A DNA stretch of 64,000 nucleotides from Agmasoma carcini (nom. nud.) (taxonomy: Eukaryota > Microsporidia > Thelohaniidae), in contig JAOXFI010000006.1 in assembly GCA_029232285.1 (NCBI GenBank), forward strand, positions 62,001 to 126,000, given 5' to 3'. The notes under the pieces are model-generated. The model saw nothing but the letters and a program-made list of their open reading frames with translations, had not been told where the DNA came from and ran no database searches. The position numbers were made by a program, and so were the translations under genes. Shown piece after piece: positions 47,708 to 57,740 of this stretch (its first letter is position 1; every line of letters starts with the position of its first letter).

Positions 47708-48330
47708 GTTTCAAAATTTCCGATTTAAATATTTTCAAATTAAAATTAGTCATTACGTATGAAGGTTGATTTAAGTATAATTGCAATCAGATTAAGACAA
47801 TGCCTGTATTTAATTGTTTTATTTCTTTACAAGTGTCTTATATTGTATGTTTTAAGGTTATGAGGAAACATCAACCATTTTTAATATCAGAGATACGTAA
47901 AATAATTAATAATTATAATATTAAGTGGTTGACATTCATATAATTCTTTATTAACCATTTAAATGTTTATTAAATAAACTATAATCATAAAAATATTATT
48001 TATTGTGCTAAAGTGATCATATATTTTATAAAATATAAACAGAGATTTACATTTGAACATTTTTGCTCTACAGTAAGGCGTTGCTATAAATGTAATTTTA
48101 AATTCTGAAAGGTTTAGGAAAAGGTTATCGATGCGAATAACACATAAATATAATTGAAGGACTATGTGTAATACCAATGAAGGCAAACCAAATGAATACA
48201 CTTATAAATTAGATCAACAAAGAAGGTTCTGTATAATACACACCAACCCATTTATAAAAATTATTAAATTATCCCAATGGTAAAGATTTAATACAATATG
48301 TTGTCAAGGTAAGTAATTGAGGTAATACAC
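47708..48330. other. Gene-free AT-rich region
   Basis: No gene is seen. AATACACACCAACCCAT at about 48236 recurs at about 48334, a 98-bp spaced direct repeat. Confidence 0.45.
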
Positions 48331-48412
48331 ACCAACCCATTGTATAAAAATTTTTATGTTTTTCGAGAAGAACCAAATTTGGTTATAATTTTATACGCTA
48401 GACAACGTAAAC
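48331..48412 (+). repeat. Dispersed repeat R2, copy A
   Basis: It matches the reverse complement of 60379-60466. Landmarks are AATTTTTATGTTTTTCGAG, GAACCAAATTTGGTT and the ACG.TAGA.AACGT stretch. Confidence 0.75.
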
Positions 48413-49359
48413 AAGATACAATTTAAGCATGTTATATTATTAAGTTAACCCCGGTGGGATTCATTTATGAAGCAGTTAAAAATTTATTAACGATAATTTA
48501 TTTTATTATCATAGTGGTTCAATAGCTACCCAAAGGTTTACCATCGTGATACTGCGTTCATACTTATCCTTCGTAAAACCCATTGGATAAATATATTATA
48601 ATATTTTTAAAATTAATCTTGAAAAGGTTGATACTAAAATTAAATAATCAACAGAATTTCCATTAGGCTATAAATAGCTTAGACCGTTTTGTCAAGCTTG
48701 TAATTTGGTTCAAAATCATCAATGAATATAGATTGTGCATGTTTTCAGTTTTTTTTATTTTCAATTAATTCTTTTAAAACAGAATCAAACCTCTTAATTT
48801 ACGCTTGATAATATCGAGTGATTAATACGATATTTTAGTTTTTCGTCTAGATAAAGTTATTATTTGAAAAGGATTTATGACCAGATACATTATCATACTT
48901 ACTAAGTCTCTTAAGATATTGTTTTGATGGTAGTTTATGAACAATTACATCTATTCTTTTATCAACAAAGATAAATTTCCTACCACCTTAAAATATCATA
49001 CACCCATCCTATACAAAATTCATCGCCATGCTTTAAAGAAGTGAAAACAAACTTAATATGGGGTTCTCAAAAAGTAAGGAGGCAATTTTCACAAATATAA
49101 TCAAGAATGCTTTAATTTATAATAAATAAAATTGTCTATTTTCATTTTTATCATAAATTCCATATATAAAATTTTATAAAAAAAATGTAAGGATTTTTAA
49201 ATAAATAAAAATTCTTTTAAAGCCCCATTAAGTTTTCAATTGCATTTTAAATAATGTTAAAATTAAGAATGAAAAACATTGAATGTATTTTTCTTACTTA
49301 AAATCATTGTTTAATTCTCTTCATTTTTCACCATGGCTATAAATTGAATAACCAAGAAA
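48413..49359. other. Gene-free region, probably decayed mobile DNA
   Basis: Short protein-like stretches appear on the minus strand around 48650-48960 (for example SIFIDDFEPNYKL), but no family is recognisable. Confidence 0.35.
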
Positions 49360-50380
49360 ATGATAATTGACCGATTCAAGAGTGATAGGGCTAAGGTAGA
49401 TATGGATAAGTTTATAGGTGTGAATTATAGAACTTTTGATTCGATAATAAAGAGGTTTTAATTAAGGTTAAGCGAAGGCTGATCAATTATGAAAATGGGG
49501 AGGCAAAATATGTTAAAGAGGAAAAAATAATTTGTACGAGAGGTTGTTAATGATAATGCTGAGATAACCTTAAAAGTTTTGAAAATAGAGTTCGGGAAGA
49601 GCTTGATATTACAATTTCAACATCATCAATTTATAGATATTTAGACGAAATGCACTATACTCTTAAAAACATGGAAAGGGTTGTAGATTGTAGAAACTCA
49701 CCTAGAACCATTAAAAAGAGAAGAGCCTATGCTATTGGATTCAAAATCCCTGCAGATAACAATGTGATTTTTCTTGATGAAGTGGGTTTTAGTCTTTCTC
49801 TGAGAACCAAGAGAGGTATATTTTTTGAATAGAACACACCTTGTATAAGTGTTTCTAAAATTTCAGGCATTTGTACTGCATATGCTAAATCGGGATTGAT
49901 TTACTATGAGCATAAAGCAAGGGTATTTGACAGTGCTGCTTTCTGCAATTTTCTTCAACATCTACTGGCGAGCTTAAGGTTTAGTATCTATACTTCCGTC
50001 TTAATCATGGATAATGCTCGAATTCACAAAGTGGATGATGTTAACGAATTATAAGTTTAACAAGACATAAAACCTTGTTTTCTTTTATCTCACTTACCAT
50101 TCCTGAATCCAATTGAAAATTGTTTCCCAAAATATAAAAAAATTCGTGTCAGATCAAACTCTAAATCAAAGAAAATTGCTTGAAAAAAAATGATAAAGAC
50201 TTTAATAACATATCTAGGAATGATTCGGAGGAATATGGTTTCATATCTGGAACGTTCTCATCAAAGAAAATCAATTTTTGTTAAATTTTATTGGTTAATT
50301 TATAATGTTCGTAATATTAATAAAATAATTATATGGGTTTTATTTTATACTAAAATGAAGATTAAAGCAACTAGATTTTA
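49360..50380 (+). pseudogene. IS630/Tc1/mariner-type DDE transposase pseudogene
   Basis: Plus-strand fragments in order are SIYRYLDEMHYTLKN (about 49630), NVIFLDEVGFSLSLRTKRG (about 49760, first catalytic Asp), ICTAYAKSGLIYYEHKARVF (about 49870), VLIMDNARIHKVDDVNEL (about 50005, second catalytic Asp) and LSHLPFLNPIENCFPKYKK (about 50085, third acidic residue). This is the DDE_3 pattern. At least two stops and frameshifts interrupt it. TIRs were not found. The next Tc1-like element begins just beyond its 3' end. Confidence 0.8.
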
Positions 50381-50425
50381 AGATATCTTATATATATTTC
50401 AATTCTCTATTTAAAAAATGATATA

Positions 50426-51638
50426 CACTGTTGGAAAAAAGGAATGAAGAAAATGTATATAAAAGCATGAAAAATTAAATAATTGCCCTTTTATAATGAT
50501 ATGTGTAATCATAAATATATTTAAATTTTTTATTTAACCCTCCAAAAATGTAATATTTTTCAAATAAAAATATCCGCTAGTGGGTAAACATCACAGACTT
50601 TATTAAAGGTCAAATAATTGCTTTTAGAAACCAGAATATGAAACTTTAAGATATTGCTGAAAGGTGGATTTACTTTCAGTACAATGTCAGATATATGCAG
50701 AAAATACCACAACAAAGACACAGTAAATAAAAAATTTGGTTCGGGTTATTCTCAGATTGCAACTATTCGTGAAAAATGCTTCTTAATTAAGAAAACACCA
50801 ATATTTTATCAAAAATGATAAAAAAGTAGCGGGAGAAAATTATGTATAAATGTAACATCACGTTATTCGCAATTATCACAATATATAAGGGTTTAAAGAT
50901 TGTTTTGTTGTTTGTAAACCTTACTGAACATGAAAAACATTTATTAACAGATTAAGGCTTATAAAGAAGCAGATATATTATAAATATATCACCTAGTATA
51001 AAATATTAGTGTTAAAAAATCATCATTTTAATTGTTTGTAAACGACAATTTGCTGGCGAAGAGAATCTACATCGCTAAATCATAACCACCTTGTGCCGAT
51101 AGTTAAGCATGGTGGTGATAAAGTTATGGTTTTGGGTTGTTTTAGCTCAATTGGTGTTGAAAATATTGATATTTCTGTTAAAAATTATCATTTTTTCAAC
51201 AGGACAACAATTCTAAGCACATTTCCAATCATTTGACAACGTTTTCAACAACAAAAACATTGAAAGTTTAACACAGTCGCTCTGATTTGAATTAATTGAG
51301 CATCTTTTGGCATATTGTGGTTAAAAATCATAATGTTTTAGAGGTAAAAAAGTTGATGAATTATTTAAAGAATTTGGAGCGAAATACCTCAAAGTCATTG
51401 TCAAAACTAATAAGAAGCACGAAATTAAGATATATTGATTGTATCGAGGCAGGAGGTAGACATATTAAATAATTTTACCACAAAATATTTATCTTGAAAA
51501 ATGTATATAGTTTTATATCATTAAAAAAGCAAAATATAATTTTGATTACACACACCATCCAAACATATATAAAAAACAAATTATTTGATTTTTCATGTAT
51601 TTATATACAGTTTTTGTCATTACGTTTTCTTATCACTG
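50426..51638 (+). mobile_element. Tc1-like element with ~150-bp TIRs and TA duplication
   Basis: This 1213-bp element runs from CACTGTTGGAAAAAA to the reverse complement of CAGTGATAAGAAAA, with TA on both sides (50424-50425 and 51639-51640). The TIRs share TGTATATAAA.CATGAAAAAT.AAATAATT. Transposase pieces in order are the HTH QIIAFRNQNMKL.DIAER (about 50610), KFGSGYSQI, VKHGGDKVMVLGCFSSIGVE (about 51100), QQDNNSKHISNHL (about 51200) and IEAGGRHIKY near 51460. Several stops and frameshifts mean it is inactive. Confidence 0.8.
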
Positions 51639-51675
51639 TATAATCTTTCTTTATACTTTTAAAATCAAATATTTA

Positions 51676-51766
51676 TCTTTTATCCTTCTTTCGCTTAACT
51701 AAATTACTATTATATGGGTGATAAAGGCTAAATGTGTATTCATCGGAAAAAAAATCATAACCTGTA
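51676..51766 (-). pseudogene. Antisense fragment of a second Tc1-like transposase
   Basis: The minus strand reads GYDFFSDEYTFSLYHPYN and then LVKRKKDKR, the first catalytic block (FSDE..F) of Tc1 transposases. It is in the opposite orientation to both flanking elements. Confidence 0.5.
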
Positions 51767-51817
51767 ATTTTATTACAATACCTCAAAATTTAGTTATACA
51801 GCTGTCTTCTCAATATA

Positions 51818-53140
51818 CAGTACTAAAAAAACGGTCACCCCAAAAAGATTATATAAAAGTGTAAATTTTTGAATGAAAAATAATTTGAGTTTAATAGTAT
51901 AAGTATATCTCTCTTGTTTCTATTTTTTAAATGCACATTTTATATAAACTCTTTTGATAATCTTGAATAAATTTTATTTTAAAAACCAATAAAAAAACAA
52001 ATAATATAATATAATGGGTAAACAGGTTCTGAATTCAACAAAAGCCAAATTTTAGCTTTTTCAATACGCGAAATCGGTACAAAACTGACTTAAAAATCTA
52101 CAATACAAAATCACGTTAGAAAATACAAGAATGATGAAGAGAATAAAAGAAAAGGTGGTAGTGTTAGGAAGAAATTAATAAAATTTCTACACTACACGCC
52201 TTAATATCAAAAAATAAAACTAAATCAAAAATTAGTATCTGTGATGAAAGCGTGTGTCTTTTCCTAAAAATCACATCAGGTGTGATTATCTTTATTCTAA
52301 ACCAAAATTATCAAATTTGCAAATAATTAACAGATTAAGAAAGGCTCAAAAACGTGGCTATTTTAGGATAAAGACTACTTTAGCGATGTTATTTTCTAGA
52401 TGAAAGTTCTTTTAACATTTATAATGACTCTAAGAAGCAAAAGGTGTGGGTTGAAAAAAAGAAAATCAAAACATATAAATAAAACTGTTAAATTTAGTAA
52501 TAAGAAAATATTCTTTTTAGGTTGTATGAGTAAAATGATGTTGTGAATTTGGTGTTTTGGATGGAACCTTAAATGCACAATATTATACTTAAATATTAAG
52601 CAATACTTTGAATAAAAGTGCACGAAAATCTTGATTTTCAAAATATATATTTTAACAAGACAATGATCCAAAGCATAAAAGTAAGATAGAAGAAGGGTTT
52701 TTAAATATATGAATGTTGAGATGTTAGAATAGCCTTCACAGAGCCTGGACCTTAACCCATATAAGTCTATGGGCTTATTTAAAGCAAAAACTAAGAAGTG
52801 TTGTTTTTGAAAACAAGGTGCATTTAATATCAAAAAATTGTGAAATGTGGTCTGATATCGAAACCTTATACTGTAGAACACTGGTAGATTCTATTAGTGA
52901 CAGAATTTAAGAAGTTATCGTGGCAAAGGGTGGTCATACATCATATTAAATAAATGTATCCGGTTTTTTATTGGATTTTGATTTAAAATTTTATCAAAAT
53001 TATTAAAAGTGTTTATATAAAATGTGCAATTTAAAAATAAAAATAATATATATATACTTATATTATTAAACATGAATTATTTTTTCAAAAAATTATACTT
53101 TTTAAACAAACTTTTTGGGGTTTCCGTTTTTTTGGAATAG
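51818..53140 (+). mobile_element. Tc1-like element with ~180-bp TIRs and TA duplication
   Basis: This 1323-bp element starts CAGTACTAAAAAAACGGTCA and ends with the inverted CTATTCCAAAAAAACGG. TA lies at 51816-51817 and 53141-53142. The inverted ends match over about 180 bp (CCCCAAAAAG, AATATAAGTATAT, TGCACATTTTATATAAAC). Broken transposase reads SIREIGTKLT (HTH, about 52065), KGGSVRKKL, DESSFNIYNDSKKQKVWVEK (about 52395), a FLGCMSKMML block, QDNDPKHKSKIEEGF (about 52660), then SQSLDLNP and AKGGHTSY near 52925. Confidence 0.85.
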
Positions 53141-53142
53141 TA

Positions 53143-53860
53143 TAATGTCTATTGTTCAATAACGATGTAAGCCTAGGTTTATAAATATTAATGTTGTAGT
53201 TTTGGAATCATCTGAATATTTTTGAATTTAATATTATGGGATAAATATGAAGTTTTTATTAATTTCTGATGAGGTATTAATCTTTTTCATACCAATTTTA
53301 TAAAAAAACAATTTCATAAAAATTAAACCTTTTACATCCTGATAATATCATATGCTCAAACATAATATTTTCTCTTTTTTATATTGTTAATAGAAAGTCA
53401 CACTTAATATGAGATCAAAATCACTTATAATTTGATTTTTATCTTTAATAAATTACTTATACATGATTTTTTGTTTTCAAGCTATTAAATTGAGGTAAAT
53501 TATCACAGGCAACAATGATTTTTAAATATGTTGATCAATACTACATTGAAATATAAAAATCATTAATATAAATTAATTTCATTGTCTTCTTGTTATAAAT
53601 TGGTCACAATAATGTATTTCGAACTGCAACTCTTTTAGGGCTCGTATATCCATTGATTGTCATTGTATATGTTCATAGTATTCAAATTATAATAATTTTG
53701 CTATGTTAGGACATTAACATTAATATTTACTCATTATTACATATATGAAGTGAAAATATAACATAAATTGAAATCCATTACTTTTTATATCATAAATATT
53801 TTTTTTCCTACAAACCTTTGGCTTTTAAAATCTTTAAAACAAAAACATCCATCTTAAGTA
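53143..53860. other. Gene-free AT-rich region
   Basis: No gene or repeat recognised. Its right end must hold the promoter of the 279-aa gene. Confidence 0.4.
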
Positions 53861-54700
53861 ATGGAAGGAATATTTTTAAAACCAGAAGTTGAGCTTAATA
53901 TAGATGATTGTTATGCGGATAAGGACAAAATAACAAAAGAATTTAACTCTATTGGACTATTTAGGGCTGTAAATCATCAAGTAAACTATTTCAACAACCT
54001 TTCGGACATCCTAACAAGAAATGAGACACCTTTTGATTTTATCTTAAAAAATTCACCTTCTTTAGCCAAGGATTTAATTACAACTATCAACATTACACTA
54101 GATTCAAACACGAGTCTATCAGTGCCATATGATAAGGATTTTAAGGAAAATATAACAAAAATTTATGATGATATGTGTTCGACTAGCAAAGAAACTATTC
54201 TCAAGAACAGTGGCTTTAATTTCTATAAAAAATATATTTCAACACCTAAAAACCAAATAAAATTAGCTGAATCATATTTTAAACTAGGGAACTATGACAG
54301 TGCTTATAGTGTATATAAGTTAAACCCCGTAGGATATGAAAGTTATTGTTCAAGGATGAGGGGAATGATTGATGTATTACTTGATTATAAATCATCTGCT
54401 GAACCATTTGCCCTTGATTTCTATCTTTTGACTAAAAAATTGGAAAAACTTTATAAAATATCAAAAGTGGTAGAACCTGAAATCAAGAGTGGGTTATATT
54501 GTTTCTTAGCTGAGAATTATAAGTCAAAGAACATTAATTTATTGATCAAATATCAAATAATAAATTCCAAAATACCAACTCATGGTAAAAAAGAATACAT
54601 GAAAGATGTAAAAAGGGTGATAGAAACTCGAATTTTAAGTGCTAATGGTAAAACCAAAGAGGTATGGGAGAACTGTTATGATAAATTAAATGATAATTAA
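53861..54700 (+). CDS. Hypothetical helical protein, 279 aa
   Basis: An intact ORF with an ATG start and a soluble, alpha-helical composition. Residues about 130-165 (PKNQIKLAESYFKLGNYDSA) look like a TPR or PCI-type helical hairpin, and the rest may be further helical repeats. No TM segment or signal peptide. TPR-like helical proteins of this size include proteasome-lid, COP9-signalosome and epsilon-COP subunits, but I cannot assign one. It is co-oriented with RFA1 downstream, 328 bp away. Confidence 0.8.
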   Translation: MEGIFLKPEVELNIDDCYADKDKITKEFNSIGLFRAVNHQVNYFNNLSDILTRNETPFDFILKNSPSLAKDLITTINITLDSNTSLSVPYDKDFKENITKIYDDMCSTSKETILKNSGFNFYKKYISTPKNQIKLAESYFKLGNYDSAYSVYKLNPVGYESYCSRMRGMIDVLLDYKSSAEPFALDFYLLTKKLEKLYKISKVVEPEIKSGLYCFLAENYKSKNINLLIKYQIINSKIPTHGKKEYMKDVKRVIETRILSANGKTKEVWENCYDKLNDN

Positions 54701-55016
54701 AATATTTATATTATCGTGTATAAAATTGATCATATAATAAAGAATTCATGTTATTTATAAATTATCAAGGTTCAAATATTTAGTTAGAATTGCTTCAGTA
54801 TAGAAATAACGAATACTGTTAATAACATAAACGTAATATTTATTAAAATAATATTTTCTTTTCCTTATACTTTGATCACTTTACCATAAATAACCAAAAT
54901 TTTGTATCTAAAATTGTTAATATCTGAAATAAATGAAAAACACAGCTTAAATGTAAAAATCTGTGTCATTTTTATTAAATTTGAAAAATGTCAATTTTTT
55001 TTATTCGTAAAGGTTG
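54701..55016. other. Intergenic AT-rich space upstream of RFA1
   Basis: No gene seen. It contains the RFA1 promoter region. Confidence 0.4.
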
Positions 55017-55025
55017 AAAAAATTT
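55017..55025 (+). promoter_or_regulatory. AAAAAATTT motif upstream of the RFA1 ATG
   Basis: The sequence AAAAAATTTACC runs straight into the ATG. It helps choose that ATG over the in-frame TTG five codons upstream. Confidence 0.45.
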
Positions 55026-55028
55026 ACC

Positions 55029-56714
55029 ATGAAGTTGGAAAACGGAATTGTAACAACTTTATACAGTAAGCATGAGAAAAATCCACCTCTAAACGAGCCA
55101 ATACTTCAAATAACTAACCTCTCTAAGTTCCAAAGCCCTGGTGTCTCAGAACATAGATATAAAGCAAATTTAAGTGATGGTGAATATTATATGAAGGCAA
55201 TTTTCTCCACAGATCTTACTACATCCGTTGATGAAGGTAAAATAGGATTATACAGTATTCTTAAACTAGATAACTATGCTGTACGAGCAAGGGATAGAAA
55301 TTATTACCTTTATGTTAAAAATGTATGTGCTTTCGACAATAGGACGGAAACTATTGGAGAACCTATCAGTATATCCAGTATGAAAGTTAATCAAAATGAG
55401 AAAGTTGAAAAGGTCGAAAAAGAAGAGACTGAAATCAGGTTTGAACCAAGTAAAAAAGTTAAAACTTCCAGTGAATTTTCAAATATAAAAGACTTGAACC
55501 CTTTTCAGGAGAAATGGGCAATCAAGGGCCGTGTGATGATAAAATCTAGCATCAGAACATTTAAAAATGATAAGGGCGACGGAAAAGTCTTTTCATTTGA
55601 AGTATATGATGGTACAGCACAGGTTAAAGTTTCAGCTTTCAATACTTCAGTTGATGATGTATATTCATTATTTGACGAAGGTCAGGTGATCACTCTTTCC
55701 AATGGTAAAATAAAAATGGCTAACAGAAATTATACTTCAACAAATTTTGATTATGAAATCATAGTTGAGAAGCAAACGGAAATTGCTGTAACAGATGATA
55801 CGAATATTCCAAAGTTTGTATTTAATTTTACAAAATTAGGTGATATTGTAGCTACAAAATCAGCGCCTGTTGATGTTTGTGCTGTAATTAAGGATGTATA
55901 TCCAATATCTCAAGTGATGGTGAAATCAACTCAGAAGGAAGTTGACAGGAGAGATGTTTTATTGGTAGATTCTACTGGAAGTTGTAAATTAACTATGTGG
56001 GATGAGAGAGCAAATGATAATTATGAAGAAGGTATGATAATGTGTTTGAAATCTGCGAGAGTCTCTGACTATGGCGGTGTTTCTTTGTCAACTATGGTGT
56101 CTTCTAAGATTTCTATTAATCTTGATATTCCTGAATCTAAGGATTTGATCAGCTGGTACGAAACTAAAGGTAAAAATATGATTATTGAAAGGCCTAAGAG
56201 GCAGCAATCTTCAATATCAATAATGGAAGCAAAGGAAGGGAACACAGATTATCCAGTTGTTAATGTTGTCATTAATCATATTAAGGAAGATAATTTATAT
56301 TATGATTCTTGTCCTGGTGAAAATTGTAATAAAAAAGTTACACAAGAGGATGATGGTGTATATAGGTGTGAAAAATGTGGAAAGACATATGATACCTGTA
56401 AAATTAGATATCTTTTATCTATGAATGTTGGTGATCACACTGGAGAGGCATGGGTGACTGTTTTTAACGAGCTTGCTGAATCTATTTTTGGAATGAATGC
56501 TGAGAAGCTCAAATCTATAGGAAGTGATAATCTTGATGAAGCAAGATCAGTTGTAAAGGATATTTTATGGGACGAGTATCAATTTAAGTTAAGGATGAGG
56601 ATCGAAGAATATGGAGGAGAGTCGAGGGCTAAATTTAATGTAATATCTTATACAAAGATTGATCATGTTAAGACTACAAATGATATGATTGATGCCATAA
56701 TTAAATCTATTTAA
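55029..56714 (+). CDS. RFA1: Replication protein A large subunit (RPA70)
   Basis: RPA70 is the single-stranded DNA-binding subunit for replication, repair and recombination. The protein is 561 aa from the ATG, somewhat shorter than the roughly 620 aa of yeast. The N-terminal OB fold (residues about 1-110) contains PILQITNLSKF. A linker rich in Lys/Glu follows, then DBD-A opening LNPFQEKWAIKGRVMIKSSI, with FSFEVYDGTAQVKVSAF, then DBD-B. DBD-C has the zinc ribbon Cys set CPGENC then CEKCGKTYDTC near residues 430-460, with DHTGEAWVTVFNE after it. All four OB folds are therefore present. Only 43 bp separate it from the next co-oriented gene. Confidence 0.95.
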   Translation: MKLENGIVTTLYSKHEKNPPLNEPILQITNLSKFQSPGVSEHRYKANLSDGEYYMKAIFSTDLTTSVDEGKIGLYSILKLDNYAVRARDRNYYLYVKNVCAFDNRTETIGEPISISSMKVNQNEKVEKVEKEETEIRFEPSKKVKTSSEFSNIKDLNPFQEKWAIKGRVMIKSSIRTFKNDKGDGKVFSFEVYDGTAQVKVSAFNTSVDDVYSLFDEGQVITLSNGKIKMANRNYTSTNFDYEIIVEKQTEIAVTDDTNIPKFVFNFTKLGDIVATKSAPVDVCAVIKDVYPISQVMVKSTQKEVDRRDVLLVDSTGSCKLTMWDERANDNYEEGMIMCLKSARVSDYGGVSLSTMVSSKISINLDIPESKDLISWYETKGKNMIIERPKRQQSSISIMEAKEGNTDYPVVNVVINHIKEDNLYYDSCPGENCNKKVTQEDDGVYRCEKCGKTYDTCKIRYLLSMNVGDHTGEAWVTVFNELAESIFGMNAEKLKSIGSDNLDEARSVVKDILWDEYQFKLRMRIEEYGGESRAKFNVISYTKIDHVKTTNDMIDAIIKSI

Positions 56715-56757
56715 GTTGATTTTTAATGTTTTTATTTTTTTAATAAATTTCTTTCCA

Positions 56758-57387
56758 ATGTTTGAAAAAAAAAATGTTTCAAATGATTTGAAAGAACTTT
56801 TAGGGTTTGAATTTGATGAAAATATACTTATTGAAGATAAAGAGAATGTAAATAAATTCGATATCAAACTTTTTGAACATTGTTATAGCAATCTTAACGC
56901 TATTGACAAGAAAAAGGTTGATAGACTTAAAGAAAAAATAAATAATAGAAAAATTATAAAAGGGACCACTTTTTCATACAAATCTTTAAATCATTTAGTT
57001 TCAGCTGAAGTTATTTTTGAAATAATATCAAAGGTAGGGTCATTGAAAGATATGACCAGGACTAGTCCTAGATTTATAAGTAAAATCATTAAGCCAATAT
57101 TAAATAATAAAAATGATAAAATAATTAGGAAATTATCAAACAAAATAATTTTAGCAGCAAGAACGGATTTTTATGAAAATGATTTTTTTGAATTTTCAGT
57201 TAAAGATGATATTAAGGCTGACACTGGTATAAATTTATTAAAGAGGGATATTAAAAAGAAAAGGGGTGGTATAAAGGCAAGAAAGCGTAGAAATAACAAA
57301 TTATGTAATAAATCAACAACTAAAAACATAGAATCATCAGATTATGATTCAATTGAAGATAATATAAGTATTTCAGATCAAAATTAA
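56758..57387 (+). CDS. PRP31: PRP31-like U4/U6 snRNP protein, strongly shortened
   Basis: PRP31 bridges U4/U6 and U5 snRNPs through a Nop domain. This protein is only 209 aa, against about 500 in fungi. The ATG at 56758 is the first in frame; an in-frame TTG at 56716 is rejected. Residues about 75-150 fit the later part of the Nop domain: SAEVIFEIISKVGSLKDM, then IIRKLSNKIILAARTDFYEN, where PRP31 has LRRKAARLVAAKCTLAARVD. A basic KKKRGGIKARKRRNN motif follows, matching the family's KKRGGRRYRKMKE. Most of the N-terminal coiled coil is missing. Nop56/58 is the alternative, but the KRGG motif favours PRP31. Confidence 0.6.
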   Translation: MFEKKNVSNDLKELLGFEFDENILIEDKENVNKFDIKLFEHCYSNLNAIDKKKVDRLKEKINNRKIIKGTTFSYKSLNHLVSAEVIFEIISKVGSLKDMTRTSPRFISKIIKPILNNKNDKIIRKLSNKIILAARTDFYENDFFEFSVKDDIKADTGINLLKRDIKKKRGGIKARKRRNNKLCNKSTTKNIESSDYDSIEDNISISDQN

Positions 57388-57562
57388 TTAGATTATGAAG
57401 GCTATAGATAAAAAATATACATAAGAGTAGAAGTAACAAAAGAGATGATTTACGACATAAAACATTAAATAAATAATAAAATATATAATTATAGCACTAA
57501 AATAAGTTATACATCAAAACCTTAAGAAATGTAAAGCCAAGTTAAAAAATTTTCTTTTTTTT

Positions 57563-57571
57563 AAAAAAAAA
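57563..57571 (-). terminator. Pol III oligo-T terminator of tRNA-Met
   Basis: A run of nine A on the plus strand (T on the tRNA strand) begins two bases after the tRNA 3' end. Confidence 0.8.
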
Positions 57572-57573
57572 CA

Positions 57574-57645
57574 TGCCTCCGACGAGAATCGAACTCGTAT
57601 CTTTAGATTATGAGACTAACGTTCTAACCATTAAACAACGGAAGC
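57574..57645 (-). tRNA. tRNA-Met (anticodon CAT), elongator type
   Basis: A 72-nt cloverleaf can be folded by hand. The acceptor stem is GCTTCCG/CGGAGGC with one G-U type pair and discriminator A. The D arm is GTTT AATGGTTA GAAC. The anticodon arm is TTAGT CTCATAA TCTAA, with loop CTCATAA placing CAT at positions 34-36. The variable loop is four bases. The T arm is ACGAG TTCGATT CTCGT. The 31-39 pair is T-T. GG in the D loop and TTCGATT in the T loop serve as internal Pol III promoter elements. The first acceptor pair G-C and the T loop TTCGA fit an elongator rather than an initiator tRNA. No CCA is encoded and no intron is seen. Confidence 0.93.
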
Positions 57646-57740
57646 AATATTTGAATTATTTATATTTATATTGTTAATTTCAGTGACCTATAATTTGTGA
57701 AATTTATTTACAATGTAAATTTTTGTTAGAGATAGTATAA

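Noticed and set aside
52396..52881. 161-aa minus-strand ORF
   Set aside because: It is the antisense of the Tc1-like transposase relic at 51818-53140. The sense strand carries the family motifs.
55014..55028. RFA1 start at 55014
   Set aside because: The codon is TTG and lies before the AAAAAATTTACC block. The ATG at 55029 is the natural start.
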